In this document: piece by piece, positions 13,801-27,768 of the stretch
How the letters are laid out: each line of letters begins with the position of its first letter
Position numbering within the stretch: position 1 is the stretch's first letter
Source of the DNA: Euryodendron excelsum
Lineage: Eukaryota; Streptophyta; Magnoliopsida; Ericales; Pentaphylacaceae
DNA: 64,000 nt
Direction of reading: 5' to 3'
Assembly (NCBI GenBank): GCA_033060915.1
Contig: CM065378.1
Location: 10,311,001 to 10,375,000, forward strand
The notes under the pieces: model-generated
What the model was told of the DNA's origin: nothing
What the model saw: the letters and a program-made list of their open reading frames with translations, nothing else
Databases searched by the model: none
Program-made: the position numbers and the translations under genes

Positions 13801-16472
13801 ACCCTTTTACTGATTCTTTACATAATTGAGCATGGTCAGTATCACAAGATTTATAGTATAACTCTACTATCTATAGTTTGTGGAGCCTTATCATCATTTT
13901 TTAGGATGATTTATCTTGGCGTTTAATATTTTCATCTTATGTTTTTCAAAGCAGTGCTGAGCACACTGGAAACTTTGCTTATATGAACCGATTTGGAGAG
14001 AACTTGCTATCCAATATTTTTATCCACTCTCCCTGTAGAAAGTAGAAAATCAAAGGGCGGGACAATCCATTAGCTTAGCATCTTAAAATGAGGTTTCTTA
14101 TGCCAGTGCTTTGATGATTTTAATGTACTGTTTCTTCATCTCCTTATTCATATTCATCCCTATCACACCTTACACTCATTTTCCTCTCGTAGTTTCTGAG
14201 TTCTTTTTTCTTTTATGATAATACTTAATTATTGGTTTAGATTATCGAGGCCATCACATATAACTAATAAAAGTAGGGTCAGTACCGAAGATAAGATTGA
14301 CAATACAAATGTGCATTAATAGCATAGTAGAAGTTGATTATAGTCATTTACAAGCATGATCCTGTTTCCATTTTAGGTTGTCTTTGTCCCTGATTACAAT
14401 GTCAGCGTTGCAGAATTGCTTATTCCTGGCAGTGAGCTGTCCCAACATATCAGGTATTTCTAATTGATCTAGATTATACTTCATTGGCCTTTTATCCTTT
14501 TCACCTTATCTTTATGTCTCTCACATAACATTCTGCAACATTCCATTCATAAAGTTTGTGATGATCATGTGAAACTGCTCCAATGTGACTTGGATTGGGC
14601 TAAAGTGGTAATGCTTAGAAGGAGTTACCTCAAATGTTGTTCATTATCTGACACATTGGAGTTCTGATATGATTGTCTTGTGGTGAAACCTTGCGCCTAT
14701 AAGTTTTGTTGATGAAATTAAGTGCCCATTTGATTATTGTACCCTGGGAGACTCTAAGAAATTTATGCTCAAACCAAATTCAGAGAAGATGGATATAACC
14801 AAAGGTATCCAGCTTTGATCACCGATTGCTGAACAAGTGATCTGTGTGTTTCAGCTACTATGGGGGTTTAGACTTTGGTAATCTAGAAAGAGGAACAACA
14901 ACACAAATTTGAACAGTAGCATGGGTTCCTAATCCTCTCCAAAGCCTCAAATAACTTTTTCAAACTCAACCCACATGTCAAACCAGTCATGCACTCGGCT
15001 AGCCCTCACCCCTTGTTCTTTTTTTCCCTTATTTTCTTTTGCCAATTATCACTTTATTTCAACAATGCATTATCTATCATGGCCACGTGAACTAAATCCC
15101 GCGAATATGTGATAGCCCTTTCTACCAAGAGTGTAATGTTCCTTCTTGCTAGTCATTTCCCCTCATATATGCTTATGGGAACTCAAATGTATGTTTTGCA
15201 CATGCTCCAAAATATCCTTTTCATAGTAGCCATTGTCAATAAAAGATTAGGATAGAACAAGTTGTGGTGATATTACCTATCACTGTCCTAAGAAATTCTT
15301 TAAGACTATCAGCAAAGCTCATGCATGGTGTTATATTAAAATTAGCATATACTATTCCATTCTTTGGTTCTGACTTGAGTTCTCTCTCTCAGCACTGCTG
15401 GAATGGAGGCCAGTGGAACCAGCAACATGAAGTTTGCAATGAATGGCTGCATCCTAATTGGTACCGCGGATGGGGCCAATGTTGAAATAAGGGAAGAGGT
15501 TGGAGAAAATAACTTTTTTCTGTTTGGTGCTCATGCTCATGAAATTGGTGGGCTACGAAAAGAAAGAGCTGAGGGGAAGGTGAGTTCAATAACCTGCGTC
15601 CATTCCTTTTTAACCTTCATTTTGATAACTTCGGATTGAACTCCTAAAGCAGCCAGAATATCATAATTGTGATGTGGAATTTCCATGGATTGAAATCTGT
15701 GATTGAGGCCAAATGTTACAAATTATTTAATAGTGAACAAAAGAGGATTATTATTTTTATTTCAAGAAGAGACACAATCACAAACAATCTCAGCAGATTT
15801 GATTTGGCTGATCCCATAGTTTGTGCCGGACCCACGATTTGAAGAAGTCAAGGCATTTGTCAAAAGCGGCGTTTTTGGTCCCTACAACTATGAAGAGCTG
15901 ATGGGATCCTTGGAAGGAAACGAAGGTTATGGTCGTGCTGATTACTTCCTAGTTGGCAAGGACTTCCCCAGTTATTTAGAGTGCCAAGAGAAGGTTGATG
16001 AGGCATATCGAGACCAAAAAGTGAGTATTCCTTCTGCCCAGCTCCTCAAAAACAACTTTCGATGGGGTTTTTCAACAGATTTAGGTGCTAGCCTTCCACT
16101 ACACCAGAATGCCCATCATGATGTCCATGCAAGTGCATGTTTCCTTCAACAAATGGGCTTGTTATTGCTATTTGTCCCATAGTACACGATTCCTTTCCAT
16201 TCATAGAAAATACATGTTAAGAACATGTTAACATTGAGATTTATACTTGACATGTAAGCCACCATGATAACATTTAGACATGTAGTGAAGCATGTCGCGT
16301 TTCATTATTCTATAGCTATATATTACTAACGTTTCTTTCATTGATATTGGTGCAGAGATGGACAAAGATGTCAATCTTGAACACAGCTGGTTCATATAAG
16401 TTCAGCAGTGACCGAACAATTCATGAATATGCAAAGGACATATGGATGATTGAGCCTCTTGTATTACCATAA
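7857..16472 (+). CDS. Plastidial alpha-glucan phosphorylase (L-type starch phosphorylase)
   Basis: Reversibly transfers glucose between alpha-1,4-glucan ends and glucose-1-phosphate in the plastid stroma, in starch synthesis and breakdown. Fifteen exons: 7857-8064, 8768-9006, 9104-9205, 9690-9866, 10040-10315, 10655-10926, 11168-11285, 11457-11849, 11965-12117, 12690-12818, 13520-13756, 14377-14453, 15393-15579, 15820-16020, 16356-16472. All introns are GT-AG and the phases join without a break into 961 aa, about the length I recall for Arabidopsis PHS1 (962). Residues 1 to about 60 are Ser-rich and basic, as in a chloroplast transit peptide. The PLP-binding Lys is K807 in GTSNMKF. Residues about 497-560 (exon 8) are the acidic insert that marks plastid L-forms and separates them from cytosolic PHS2. 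The start has good plant context (GGCAATGGCG). Confidence 0.97.
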
Positions 16473-17854
16473 AGGTACACATACTCGAGGGAAAACAAGT
16501 TTTACCCAGGTACTGCTTTCTCATATGTGACATGTACTCTTGTAAACAAACTAGTTCAATGACTGATAATCTTAGCTAAATGTGGGACAGTGCTCAGAGA
16601 TGGGAAAAAATATGTATATATATGTATAAATGAAGTAATTGTTATGATTGATTATGACAATCAGTGTGTGAGGACTATTTTCAATTACATGATCCAATGT
16701 GAATCTCATTCTCTGCGTACAGCTTAAGTCTGACCAGTGAGCCAAACATGTGGGATGGGATTTTGCTTTCATGGATGGTGATCCCAAGTCCCCGGCAAAG
16801 AGGCACTACGACTAATGGCTAAAGTGGATGTCCTCGTTTTGGTTGAGGGCCCAGCAGCGGTTCTGCACTTTGGCGTTTTAAGTCTCCTCTATGGTATTCA
16901 AATCTTAGCACCTTTTCTGGCTTCATGATTTATATATGTATTTACACCTTCACTTATGACAAGAAGAAAACGAGAAAAAGACTAACATTGTTCAAAGTTA
17001 GTTCTACAAGGGCTTTAACATTGTCACATCTTATATGTAGTATACCCATAATAGTTTTTTTTCCCCAAAATAATGGTAATGATGAATAAATGAAAGAAAT
17101 TAAATGAAGACAATAATCAAACTGATAGCACGCAATTACTCTGAAAGATGAAACCTTGAAAGGTGGTGCCTACTTGAATGGCCAAAGATGCAGTATTACG
17201 AAAATATTCTGTCTTTTACAAATTTGGTATATTGATTCCTTGTTGCTTTATGCAAGGATTAAAATTTCGTTTTGAGGGGTTGCTTCGGTTGGGTTGGAAA
17301 ACGTTTCGGAATGTTTTGGAAACATTTTAAAAGTGACAAATATTAAAATTGTAAAATTCAATCTTTTGTATAAAAATTGTACAACATTTATAAAAATTTT
17401 AAATTCAGGTTAATACAACTTATCGTTTCAGTATTTACCGTTGTGTTTTGGTGCATTTTTCTATGTTTTAGTATGATTTGATCATAATAATAGTGTTTAG
17501 TTATTCCATTAATATTTCGTTTCGGTCTCCTAAGAAACAGAAACGTTTCGGCCGTTTCGATGGAAACAAATGAAAATTTTGTTACTTGGCTTTATGAAGT
17601 GAATGTTGCCGCAATTTAATAAGTGAAATTCCTTGTAGCTAGGCTGTTTTCCCAAACCATTCAGTGACTAGTGAAGGAACCATTTCTAGTGAAGTATACA
17701 ATTGGTAGACGAGGTGTTGAATGAGAAACAAAGCTATTATTGTAAGCACCTTATGTAGCGTCTGGAATTCCCGACATGTCGATTCTTGCTCAATTTAGGA
17801 CACATTAGGTTTTGTTTTAGAGAATTGTTTTCTGTTCTAAAAAACTGATAGGGA

Positions 17855-18013
17855 AACTCGTTTGGTAACCTGTTCTTGTGAAATTTTTCTAAAAACTCCC
17901 CAGTGTTAGGAAACAGTTATTAAATTGTTTTTTGAATTTTTGAAACCTGTTTTTTTGTTTCTGAAAACACAAAAAATGAAAATAAAAAAATTTGAAAATA
18001 ATACCAAACAGAT
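17855..18013. repeat. Small MITE-like element
   Basis: The segment starts with GTTTGGTA and ends with its inverse TACCAAAC, with A/T-rich sequence between. Termini of this sort are typical of small non-autonomous hAT-type elements in plants. No target duplication could be confirmed. Confidence 0.35.
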
Positions 18014-20139
18014 CCCCTCTCTCTCTCTCTTACTCTCTCACACACACACACGTTGACACACACACATTGGGCGCTGGATTGAATTGATTAAGAGGGAAAT
18101 GTTGTCTTGTTCCATTAGTAATTTGAAACCATTTGGGGACAGACATCAAAATTCAAATTTGCCCCCAATGCTTTAGCGTGTTTGAATCTATGTTTGTTGT
18201 TAATGGTATGAAAATGATAGCTCTACTCGGTAGGAAGAAACTTTTTGACAGGGAAAAAAAAAAAAAAAAAAACTTATCTTGTAATTAGAATTCGTTCTAC
18301 ATGAAGATGGTTCCAAATGAATCCCATTAGCATCGTAGTTCGTATATATGTATACATATACAGACACATTTACAGAACATATTACGGCTAGGTAGACGTG
18401 ATTGAGGCATTTATTACTAGGAAATTCCCTTGATGACTCAAATGTAAAGAACAAGCCTCGCTGCTTTTTGGGAATCAGTGTGCAAATAAAATAGCTAATA
18501 TGAGAGTTGATAAGAAATTAACAACTGGAAGATTAAAGTAACATTCTTAGAAGATATATGCGTACATAAATGTGTATATACATGTGATACAGTAAAATGG
18601 ATTTGGAATAACTACTTTATCAGTTTTCAAGATTTTTTTTTTCTCAATGTCACGTTGACATAACATAAGTAGTAACTTCACCTAAAGCCAGGGGCCCAGG
18701 GCCCTGGACTACATTGTAGGATTGAGAGTCTGACATGCACCACTTTTTCAGTGATGAAAGTGGAGTTTACAACTTTAGATTATTAGATTAGTTGATCTTA
18801 TAGCGTTATAAATATTTGCTTTGACTCGATCTCTCATTGGGCTTGGGCACTTGTATTACTCAAAAGTATTATGCAGTTTACTTTTGGTTCATTCCAGTTC
18901 CCACCAGGCAGCTTGAAAGTGAGATCATCCTGAGTCTGATGAGAGAGAGAGAGAGATGAAAAATGAACTGAGCAGATTTGTAATAGCGCAAAGGGCCATT
19001 TAGGTCAAGTGGAAAAAACCCAGAAATAGGGGGTGGGGGAGACAAGGGGAGAGAAGAAAAGGATATGGGCATGGAAGGCAATGCAAGGTGTAAAGCCAAG
19101 TTTGGCTCAGGTGAAAAAGCCCATTAATGAAGGGAGGATGCCTGGATGAATTGAGTTTGGGATGATTTAGTGACCAGACTCGCACTGAATCCATGTATAA
19201 CTTATTTTTTATGTTTATGTTTATTTTTTTTATGCTGTATGTAATTATGTATAACTTGGTTGGATTTAGCTAAGCCAACCCTTTTAAGCAAAATACCCGA
19301 GTCACGGTGGCCGGTCCAAATAAAAATTTTTCCCATCGCTACCCTTATATCGAAACATTTACAATTGCAACATATAGCAATTAACCAAAAGAAAACAAAC
19401 CTAGTTCCATCATATGGCAAGCTAATTGTCTGGGCCAAGCTTGATTAGGTTAAACGTCCCTCCTTATGTAAAATGGCGGGAAATTAACCCTTTTTGAAAA
19501 CTAGTGGAACACACTAATGCCTATAGGAACTTATCCCTTGAGAAAAAGCCATAGTACTTTTGAGAGGTGGTCCATCTCATATATATACATATATATATAT
19601 ACACACATGCACCCATTATATATATAGTGGAAAGGTCCCTCTCTAAGTGATTCTGGAGTCCAAATCTAAAGTTATTAGGTTCATGCATGGGATGTTCACT
19701 TTTGAAGTCCCATTAGTGAGAGCAGTTAGAAATCTTTTCTATCATTCAATATCTTTTTGAGTTATATTCTTACTGTGGAACTGATTGTGAATGTGTCATT
19801 TTCGGGCTAGCTTCTCAAAGGGAACATGAGATGGTTGTTAAGAGATCATGGCCTTATAGGACCACTAGCCATAATGATGAATTTCACTAATAAGAGGAGA
19901 AAAAAGAAAATTATGGTGGAGCTGATAATGATATCATCAAGACTCAAAATCCTCCTGCCAATTATATATTATTATGCCTGTGGCCCACTTATGCCTTCGG
20001 TGTCGGCAGGTGGTTCTTCAACGTCTGATCTTGATCTTGGTACGTTCATTATCACTATTATTTATCGTTGTTATATGTTGTTAATGATATAAAATGCTCT
20101 CTAGAATGCTTATGTTATGATTCCTTAATGGTGTTTTTA

Positions 20140-20375
20140 ATGCAAGTGGGTTTATAGGGTTTTGGGGGGTGTAGTGGTGATGGTGTGTGTTTGTAGGTGT
20201 GGTGTGGGAATTAAGGGTTGTCTCAACAAGTAAGTTATTGAATTTTTTTTTTTTTTTATGCAAGTAGATTTCTTGGGTTTTAGGGTGAAGGAGTGATGGT
20301 GGTGTGCATACCGAGTTTGTGGGCATGGCGTGGGTTTGGGCGAGAATTGAGTTTGGAACAAAAATGTGCAATTGA
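20140..20375. repeat. Imperfect 118-bp direct duplication
   Basis: Two G/T-rich units, each opening with ATGCAAGT (20140 and 20258), carry the same order of words: GGGTTTT, GTGATGGTG, then GGTGTGG or GGCATGGCGTGG. The second is preceded by a long T run. No coding sense was seen. Confidence 0.5.
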
Positions 20376-20759
20376 TCTCAATCGTTGAATGCAATTTAAA
20401 ATTAAATTTGAGCCATAAAATACAAATGTAAGGGAAACATTTTTAAAAAATGTTGTGTTTTATTGTATAGATTTTCAAAATTTTGAGAGGCCTCCGCCTG
20501 CCCAAGAATTTATAAACACTATCTTTTTTGTTTGAATTAATTTTTGAGGAAGCTCACCAATTCTTATCACTTCTGAAAATTGATCATTAGAGTAAACATC
20601 TAGAATATAGGTCTCAAGTTAATTAAAACACCATAAGCTTAAGAAAAAAAAATCATTAGAATAAAATTCAGCAAACCAAAAGCAACTTACTCTTATTAAA
20701 ATCAAATAATGAATTGCTTAGATCAAGAGATTCTATATACAAAACAGTTCTGTATTCAT

Positions 20760-20910
20760 CTCATTAAAACGGGTTAGTGCAAAATATAAAATGTATAGGG
20801 CTAAAAAAAATATATATATTTTTTCCTCCAAATTTCAGGGGGCGGTCACCTACCCTCGGCCCAAGGTCGGTCCGTCCTCGGCCAAGGTCGGTCCGTCCTT
20901 GCCTATAGTA
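20760..20910. repeat. Repeat fragment with a 22-bp tandem pair
   Basis: CCTCGGCC(C)AAGGTCGGTCCGT occurs twice head to tail (20854-20875 and 20876-20896), after AGGGCTAAA and a run of T. The layout resembles the right end of the hAT-like repeats at 32994 and 51188, so it may be a diverged fragment of a related family. Confidence 0.35.
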
Positions 20911-22394
20911 ATCTGTAGATTATCTTCAATATCTTTTGCATAATGCTTAACTATTGCCTCAGCAATCGCAATTAATCAGATCTTTGACTGTTCTTTTTGA
21001 CCTTATATTTAATACAATGCACTTAGATATGATGGATCTCAACAACTTAGATGAAATAGAGATGTAATATGATAATCCCTTCTAAGTGGCTACATATGTA
21101 TTACATTCTAGAACTCATTCACTTTTGCAAATCTTCTTAGCTTTATAAGTTGATAATCAATGGAGAATAGAGAAACAAAAGAAAAGACATGATCGATCGT
21201 GTAGGGTTTTGCGTAGTCGTCCTGATAGTTACAGGATTTGAGAAAAGTGATTAGCTATAGACAGGAAGTTTAAATCCAGGCCGCAATGTTTTAAGAACTT
21301 ATATTGAAGAAACCTCGTTGGAGAAAAACAAAGAAAACCCAAAAATAAAAAAAAAAAGAGATTGCAGAAAATAATAACCCTTTGTTATTGAGAAGCTTAA
21401 GGTTGGATTTCTTGAAAATATGCATGGGGAATGTCAATTAGTTCTTACATTTTTTTCCCGATTAGATAAATCTCATTAGAGAGAGAGAGAAAACAAAAAT
21501 CCTTGGCTTAAACAATATTATTAAAAAAATTACAACTATATACATGAATCTGGCCGGTAGCTAGGTTTTTCATCTAATCGTGAATAAAATTTTCCTAGAA
21601 ACTGTGCTAAACATTAAGCCAAAATCAAACTGGCCTGGCTAGAGGATCTTCTTATTCGGTAGATATTGCAAAACAGTGGTTAATTATGAGATATTTAAGA
21701 TACTTCCTATTTAAAAAAAGAAAAAAGAAAATGAATGAATGAATGATATAAGGCCTCTTCAAGTAATAAATAACTAAATAAAATCAATGGTGACAATGAC
21801 TGAGATATAGTAATAGTTAAGAAAGCGATAGGTATTCAAGTAATGACAATGCATTATGCATGAATCCAAAGTAGGGGATCGATATGGTCCCCATTTTATG
21901 CTATGAAACCGAAATAAAAATAAATTCAACATTCAAATTTAATTTGATATGATAATTCTGATATTTTCCAATCTAAGGTTGAAATCACCCCACTACTATC
22001 CGGATAAAATCCCGCAGTGAGATTCTAATTTTGCATTGTTTTTTAATATAATATGGTATGTTGGTTACACATGTATGTTTGTACATATACATATATGATT
22101 GTGGATAATAATATATACCGTTTGATCAATGAAGTGAAATACAAGAAGTCGGTGCTTTTGCTAACAAATCAGTGACTTAAATATATATACCCGAGAAACA
22201 GTAAGACACCGGTTCCATAGGTGATCCTCTTGTCTACAGAAGATGTTCCCGAAGCTTAATTAGGTTGAAAAGGACATTCCTGCTTGGTGCCTAGGTTAAG
22301 CTAATTGATAAAGAGACCCGTATCAGTCCCCATTCTCTCTCTCTCTCTCTCTCCAATGAATTCCATTTCCATGGCGTCCATTATGAGTGCATAA

Positions 22395-22915
22395 ACAACT
22401 GTAAAAATTGAGAACCAAACTAACCTAGACTCTATAGGTTGGTTGGGTTCGGTTCTAGGTCTAACAAAGATGACCTGATCAATTTGGTTTTGTTTTTGGT
22501 CTACATGTTTTGGACTTGACCTAAATCGAGGCAACTCAAGAAACAAACCGAGACCCAATTTTATAGGGTTATAAAAGTCTATATGTATTATATATGTCTT
22601 TAGATTATTAATAATTTGTATTTGTATCTTGGTTTTTTTATTTTTTTGAAACATTGAAAATGTAAGATTAATCTCTTTTTTTTTTTAATTTTTAAATGAA
22701 TAAAGTATGTTTTATATAATAAAAGTAGACCCAAATTGATTTTGACTAGAACCAACCCAAGGTATGGAACTGACCAAACTCAACCTTAACAAGTTGGTTC
22801 GGCTCAATTACATAGAAGGATTGGTTCAATTTTAAATTAAAAAATCTAGAACTAATCAAAGATCGAATTGAGTTTGTTTTGGGTCTAACACGAACCCCTC
22901 TGACCCGTGCACACA
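22395..22915. repeat. Degenerate repeat rich in GGTTCGGTT / AACCAA words
   Basis: The stretch is full of interspersed GGTTCGG, GGTCTAA and ACCAA words on both strands and ends with CCCGTGCACACACC, a terminus often seen in plant non-autonomous elements. A second stretch with the same vocabulary lies at 34810-35330. Boundaries are not defined. Confidence 0.3.
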
Positions 22916-24834
22916 CCTAACTTCCATCTTATTATTTCTAAGGGTGGATGGCACCCTTTTTATCATTTGCAAGAGCATAAATAAGGGTAGGAGGGGCATG
23001 AAATTCCATTTTTTTTTTTTTGTTTGGTACAAACCATGCATTAACATTACATTCATTACCATTTAATGAGGAATTAAGGGCTTCACTGCACTCTTGTTTC
23101 TATCTGGTCCATCATATATCACCGTCAAAGTTGTTGTCGCATACTATATAAGCCTTTGCACGGATGGGTTTTGTTTACTTTTTAAATTAATAGCAATATT
23201 TTTAGTCAACAAATTCCTAATAATCACCGACATTATCCTAATCAAATAATTCTAGAAAGAGCCGATTGAGTTACGTATGTTTTTCAGCCATCACCACAAC
23301 CGACTTACTTACCCAGTAGACTAGAGTGATCATGTAGGTTTTTCTTTTTCTTCCATGTACTTGCAATTATGTAACTCACAAGTCAAAACAACTAGGCAAA
23401 TTTGGTACACAAGGGTGGTGTGAAATTAATGGCCAATTGTCCTTTTTTTTTTTTTTCACCTTTTGTTGAATCAACTAATTGAATCATCAAACCAACCTCT
23501 TCAATCAGAGAAATAAGACCTAACTACCAAGGGTTTGAGTTTCATGAATTGTTTACCTAATCTCTTTTTCATAAAACTTGGGATTCATACTTGTTAGAAA
23601 GCATTCAATTGCTTGATTGCAACGTATTATTAGTAAAATTGTCGTTAACAATAATGATAAGAATTGTATTATTGTTCTGATTAATTTGCATGTGAGGACG
23701 TAGCCCTCCCACGTCGACGGCAACTGTGCATGGGATGTATTTGGATTTGAAATGGGAATCTTTAGCCTCTTCTTTTCATTTGTTTATTTTTTAATTTAGC
23801 AACTAATCTGTAATTAGGGGCCACCCTTTCTTTAAGAACTCAGTTAATCATTTACTTATTTATTTATTTAGGAACCTTTGTTCTAGACTGCACGGCTGTT
23901 GCAAGGCTTTGTTTGGATGTTGTAAATGCAAAAATTCACAACAGACACAGGACACTCATATTCAGAAAAAAATATAGCAACTTCTCTAACAAATAACTAA
24001 AGAAGTATTTATAAGTAAGCATCTTATTTCTCAACAAAACCGATCATATCACTATATTTTCCCATTTCTTTCTTTCTTTTCTTTTTCCTTTTTTAAAAAA
24101 CGTTCCTTTTGGTTGGAAGAAAATAGCTCCATAATCAAATCAATATTAATGATTCACAGGAAGTGTCGTTTCATTTGATGAAGATGCTAGAAATAGAACA
24201 AACAAAAGAAAAAGGCTTAGGAGGAAACTTAATTAAAATCATCTATACCTATTGAAATCAAAATTAAAAGAGAAATTAGTTAATCCCTTTCTAATTATTG
24301 TTTACCTTTTCTAATCACGCGCTTTCTTTCCCTGCATCGATGAGGTGCCTTGTTATTTGAATAATTTGAAATTGATGGATCCAAACTTTTGTTAAGATAT
24401 CAACATCGATAGCTCCACTCGCGGGCCAAACCAGAGGGTTGATCGCCTAAAAAACAAATTACTGAAAAGTTAAACTACTTACTCACATAATAATCACGAT
24501 GCTAATTACCCAAATGGAATGGAAATACAACCACTTAAATCATGTAAAGTAATTGGTGTTTTTTATTATTTTGTTTTCCGTCAGTCAAGCTGTCTTCTTG
24601 TGCCACTCTCTCTCCCTCTAAATCCCAGTAATAATAATGACACTAGAAGAAGATGATGTTTAAGAGTTCGTTTTGGTATTTGAGTATGTAAATGAAGTGA
24701 AGTTACACATTGCTTATGCACATCTAGAGACGCGATCATACATTGGACAATGCTTTACTTGATCTGATAAAGCAGTAAGTCGGTCTCTATAGGTCAGTGA
24801 TGATTTGCTCTGGTAATTTGAGAAAAAAAAAGAA

Positions 24835-25445
24835 TGAGGGACACTGGTGCAGTGCCTAGTAAGGGCACTCCGATACCAAAATTAGATTTTTAGAGGTATT
24901 TCAACAGAATTTTTACTAAGATTTATGTTTGAGTACCTTTTTGGAGAAGATGAGTTTCACTTTTATATGGGTAGACATCCTGGTAGTTCTAGGAGGGCAT
25001 TGCATGCATAGAGAGAGTGGGAGACGGCTGTCTCTCCACGTGACAGCGTGGCATTAGAAGTCCTAACTGGTGGCAGGATAGTGGGAGGAGTGGTTGTCCA
25101 ACCCCACGAGTGGTGCTCCCTTAGGCGTGTGTCAGAGCGAGTAAGGTGACTATCTCATGTTACATGTGAAGTCCTAGAGTTAGGAACACGTTATCATGAT
25201 TAAGTCAACAGTGATGGCCCTTACTGGCGTGGCAGGTGGGGGGAATGATCGGCATCATCTCACAAGATTTGCGTGGGTATGGTCCGCTTGGTCATGCGCG
25301 GTCATGGTCTGCTAGGCTTTGGTCTGTTCAGTCATGATCTTCTCGGTCATACTTTGGTCAGTTGAAGCTCTCAAGGTTGATATTTCTTTTATGGTGTTTT
25401 TCCTTCTTTTGATTCCATCTGTGTTCGTCAAGATATCAACATGTT
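24835..25445. mobile_element. Probable decayed LTR of a retrotransposon
   Basis: Holds words common in plant Ty3/gypsy LTRs: a block around GGGCACTCCGATACC, an R-region-like segment, and an end ATCAACA followed at once by TTTGGTGCTAAAACC, which could be the old primer-binding region. Next comes a short frame at 25471-25593 that could be the start of a broken gag. No second LTR or target duplication was found, so this is a weak call. Confidence 0.35.
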
Positions 25446-27741
25446 TGGTGCTAAAACCTCAACCATTATAATGCACAGTACGTCATCAGCTGAATCTAAC
25501 AGCCCATATGTGCTTACTCCTGGTCAGCCTGCCAAGGGTATTATTGATCGGTCCCATCATGATCTATTGGAATCTTATACAATTCCACTTAATTAACAAG
25601 TGGTTAAGATTTCTGCTAAAACTTAATATGGAAATGAAGAGCAATAGGTGAATTTCTACATAGGCAACATAAATTTATTTCCTCATTCAATGTAAGCATT
25701 TTATTTTGTTGAAGAATAATAAAATGCTATGTGAGACAGATTTGATTGCTTTCGCAACATATTCAAGGAGCTAATTTGAGCAAAAGCTGATTTTTATGAT
25801 ATAATTTCATGAAGCTTTAGCTTCAAATTTGTCAAAGAACATTCTATGTCTTATCCCCTAAATTACACAAGCACAAGAGTAAAAGTCATGTAACCCAGAG
25901 GAAAAGTTGTAATCACTTTGAAATGCAAAACATTGTCTCAAATTATTTTATTTTATTTTATTGAGAGAGTTGCGGATCCAACAAGAATAGGAATGTGGAT
26001 TAAGCAGTTTCTTTGTAAAAACACAAAATTTGTAAGGCGTGTAAATTATACCTTCAAACTTGTATAAAACTCAAGAAAACTATTTTCACAACTAATTTGT
26101 ATTGATTGGATTGGAAAGAAAAGAAAATGAAAAACGGAGTCTCGTTTGTCTTATTGTTTGGAAAAGTTAGGAGCAGAAAAAGGGACAGAGTACAACCCCC
26201 TCATAACCCCACGAATCTTTTTTCTTTCAATAGTAGAGAGTTCGGGGAGAAACAGAAAGAGGAGTTTGTGATTGCCTTTGTTTTGTTCTTAGTTCTTATA
26301 ATAAGTAATTTCTTACTTTTTACCTATTCTTACATAGAAGGATTTGCGTTCTTCTCTCTTCTATTCTCTACACTACCCAAACAAGAGACAAAAATAGCAC
26401 TACTTGTTTCCCTCCTTCGATTTTTTACACAAGAGGGCTTCTTTTCTTTTTATTTTGTACTTTTTTTTTTGGTGTCTTACTTATCCAAACAATTTGAAAA
26501 TGAACTTAGATGCGAATATTGGAAAAATTTTCAATATATATATATATATATTTTTAATTGGATATTTTTAGTTAAATTTTTTAGATATTGGAGAGGTACA
26601 ATCTACATCGTTAAAGTGTGATCGGATGGCTATAGTTAAATATGCAGATGGTAATTAGAATATTTATAAATATTTATATTTTAATGATACACTTGTTTCA
26701 AATAAACACATTTAAATTTATATGATGATAATTTTATTAGACCATTAGAGACATATGATATAGATGTTCTTTATGCATCAACTCCTCTGTCTAAAAGCTT
26801 TATTATTATTTTTCATATTCATCATTGTTTGAATTTGTTTATTACAAAAATAAAATTTTAGATTCTTGGCAAACTTGTAAAGTTTGATATTCTGACTTCG
26901 TTTGTGTAAAAGTAACTAAATTACAAATTACTTTGCACTTCATCATATGTTGGAGGTGATTCACTATAAAGTCAGTGCACACCAAATTTACTAAATTAAT
27001 GGAGACGAATATTATCTTAAAGAAAGAAATATTATATTGTCTCTTGAAGAAGCCGTTCATTATCTTTTTCTTTTACAAAAATTTTGCACCAACATCGGAT
27101 ATTAGAAACATGAATATAGCAACCCAACATGTATGTGGGTTATCACGTATAAAACTTTGTTTGGATACATAACAGCAAAAGAAAGAAATGAATAAAAGTA
27201 ATCATGTTTGGTTGCAAGGAAGTGGAGATTAATGAAAGTAAATGAGCATTGAGAACTTGTTCAACTATTTATACCTTTTGTTTTTCCCCTGTATAAGTAA
27301 GTAATGCTATCGAGTTCTTCTCTCCTTACGAGCAACTAAACTAAAAAAAGAATTTTTGAAGGGAGATTTTCTTTCCTTTTCTTCCCTACCAAACATACCA
27401 TAGAAGGTATGCACGCGCGTGAAAACCATCATTCAATCCATTTGGTTGAATATCAGCCTCTTCCTTCCGTACTATTAAAAGTTGACGGCGATTTTTTAAC
27501 TCATCTTTTTTACAAATCTCTCTCTCCTCTTTCTCTCTCATTCGTAGTGTTTTCTGTGCTCTGTATTGACTGACGAGACAAAGCTTTCAAGCAACCAAAA
27601 AAGGAGTTCAAAAACTACATACTTCGCGTGCGCGTCCTTCCCTTCTCACTTCTCACACCCCCCAACCCCCAAAACCCTAATTTTGTCCCTCCCCCAATTC
27701 AACTCGGTTCTCAGCTGAATTTACATTATACGTACACTCTT

Positions 27742-27753
27742 ATGTATGTATAG
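27742..27753 (+). other. Minimal upstream ORF before WRKY57
   Basis: ATG TAT GTA TAG, 15 bases before the WRKY57 start. A second upstream ATG at 27746 opens a frame that runs past the WRKY57 ATG in a different phase and stops about 140 bases inside the coding exon. Either could lower translation if the transcript starts upstream. Confidence 0.4.
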
Positions 27754-27768
27754 ATCGTGCCTAGAGAT

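Larger units (their letters stand above)
16473..27741. other. Long gene-poor spacer between PHS1 and WRKY57
   Basis: About 11 kb without a gene I can support. The first few hundred bases are PHS1 3' UTR and flank. It contains poly-A/T tracts, AT and CT/CA simple repeats (about 18012-18050, 19585-19625, 22337-22353, 26538-26552), several degenerate mobile-element remnants and local duplications (listed separately), and one 171-codon low-complexity frame at 26106-26621 that I do not accept as a gene. The last 300 bases before 27742 are CT-rich and look like the WRKY57 leader. Confidence 0.55.

Noticed and set aside
26106..26621. 171-codon open frame on the plus strand
   Set aside because: Composition is dominated by Phe, Leu, Ile and Lys from T- and A-rich DNA, it includes an (TA)n run read as YIYIYIF, and no family is recognisable. 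Most likely a chance frame.
27757..27768. GTG start four codons upstream of WRKY57
   Set aside because: Plant nuclear genes start with ATG; the in-frame ATG follows at 27769.
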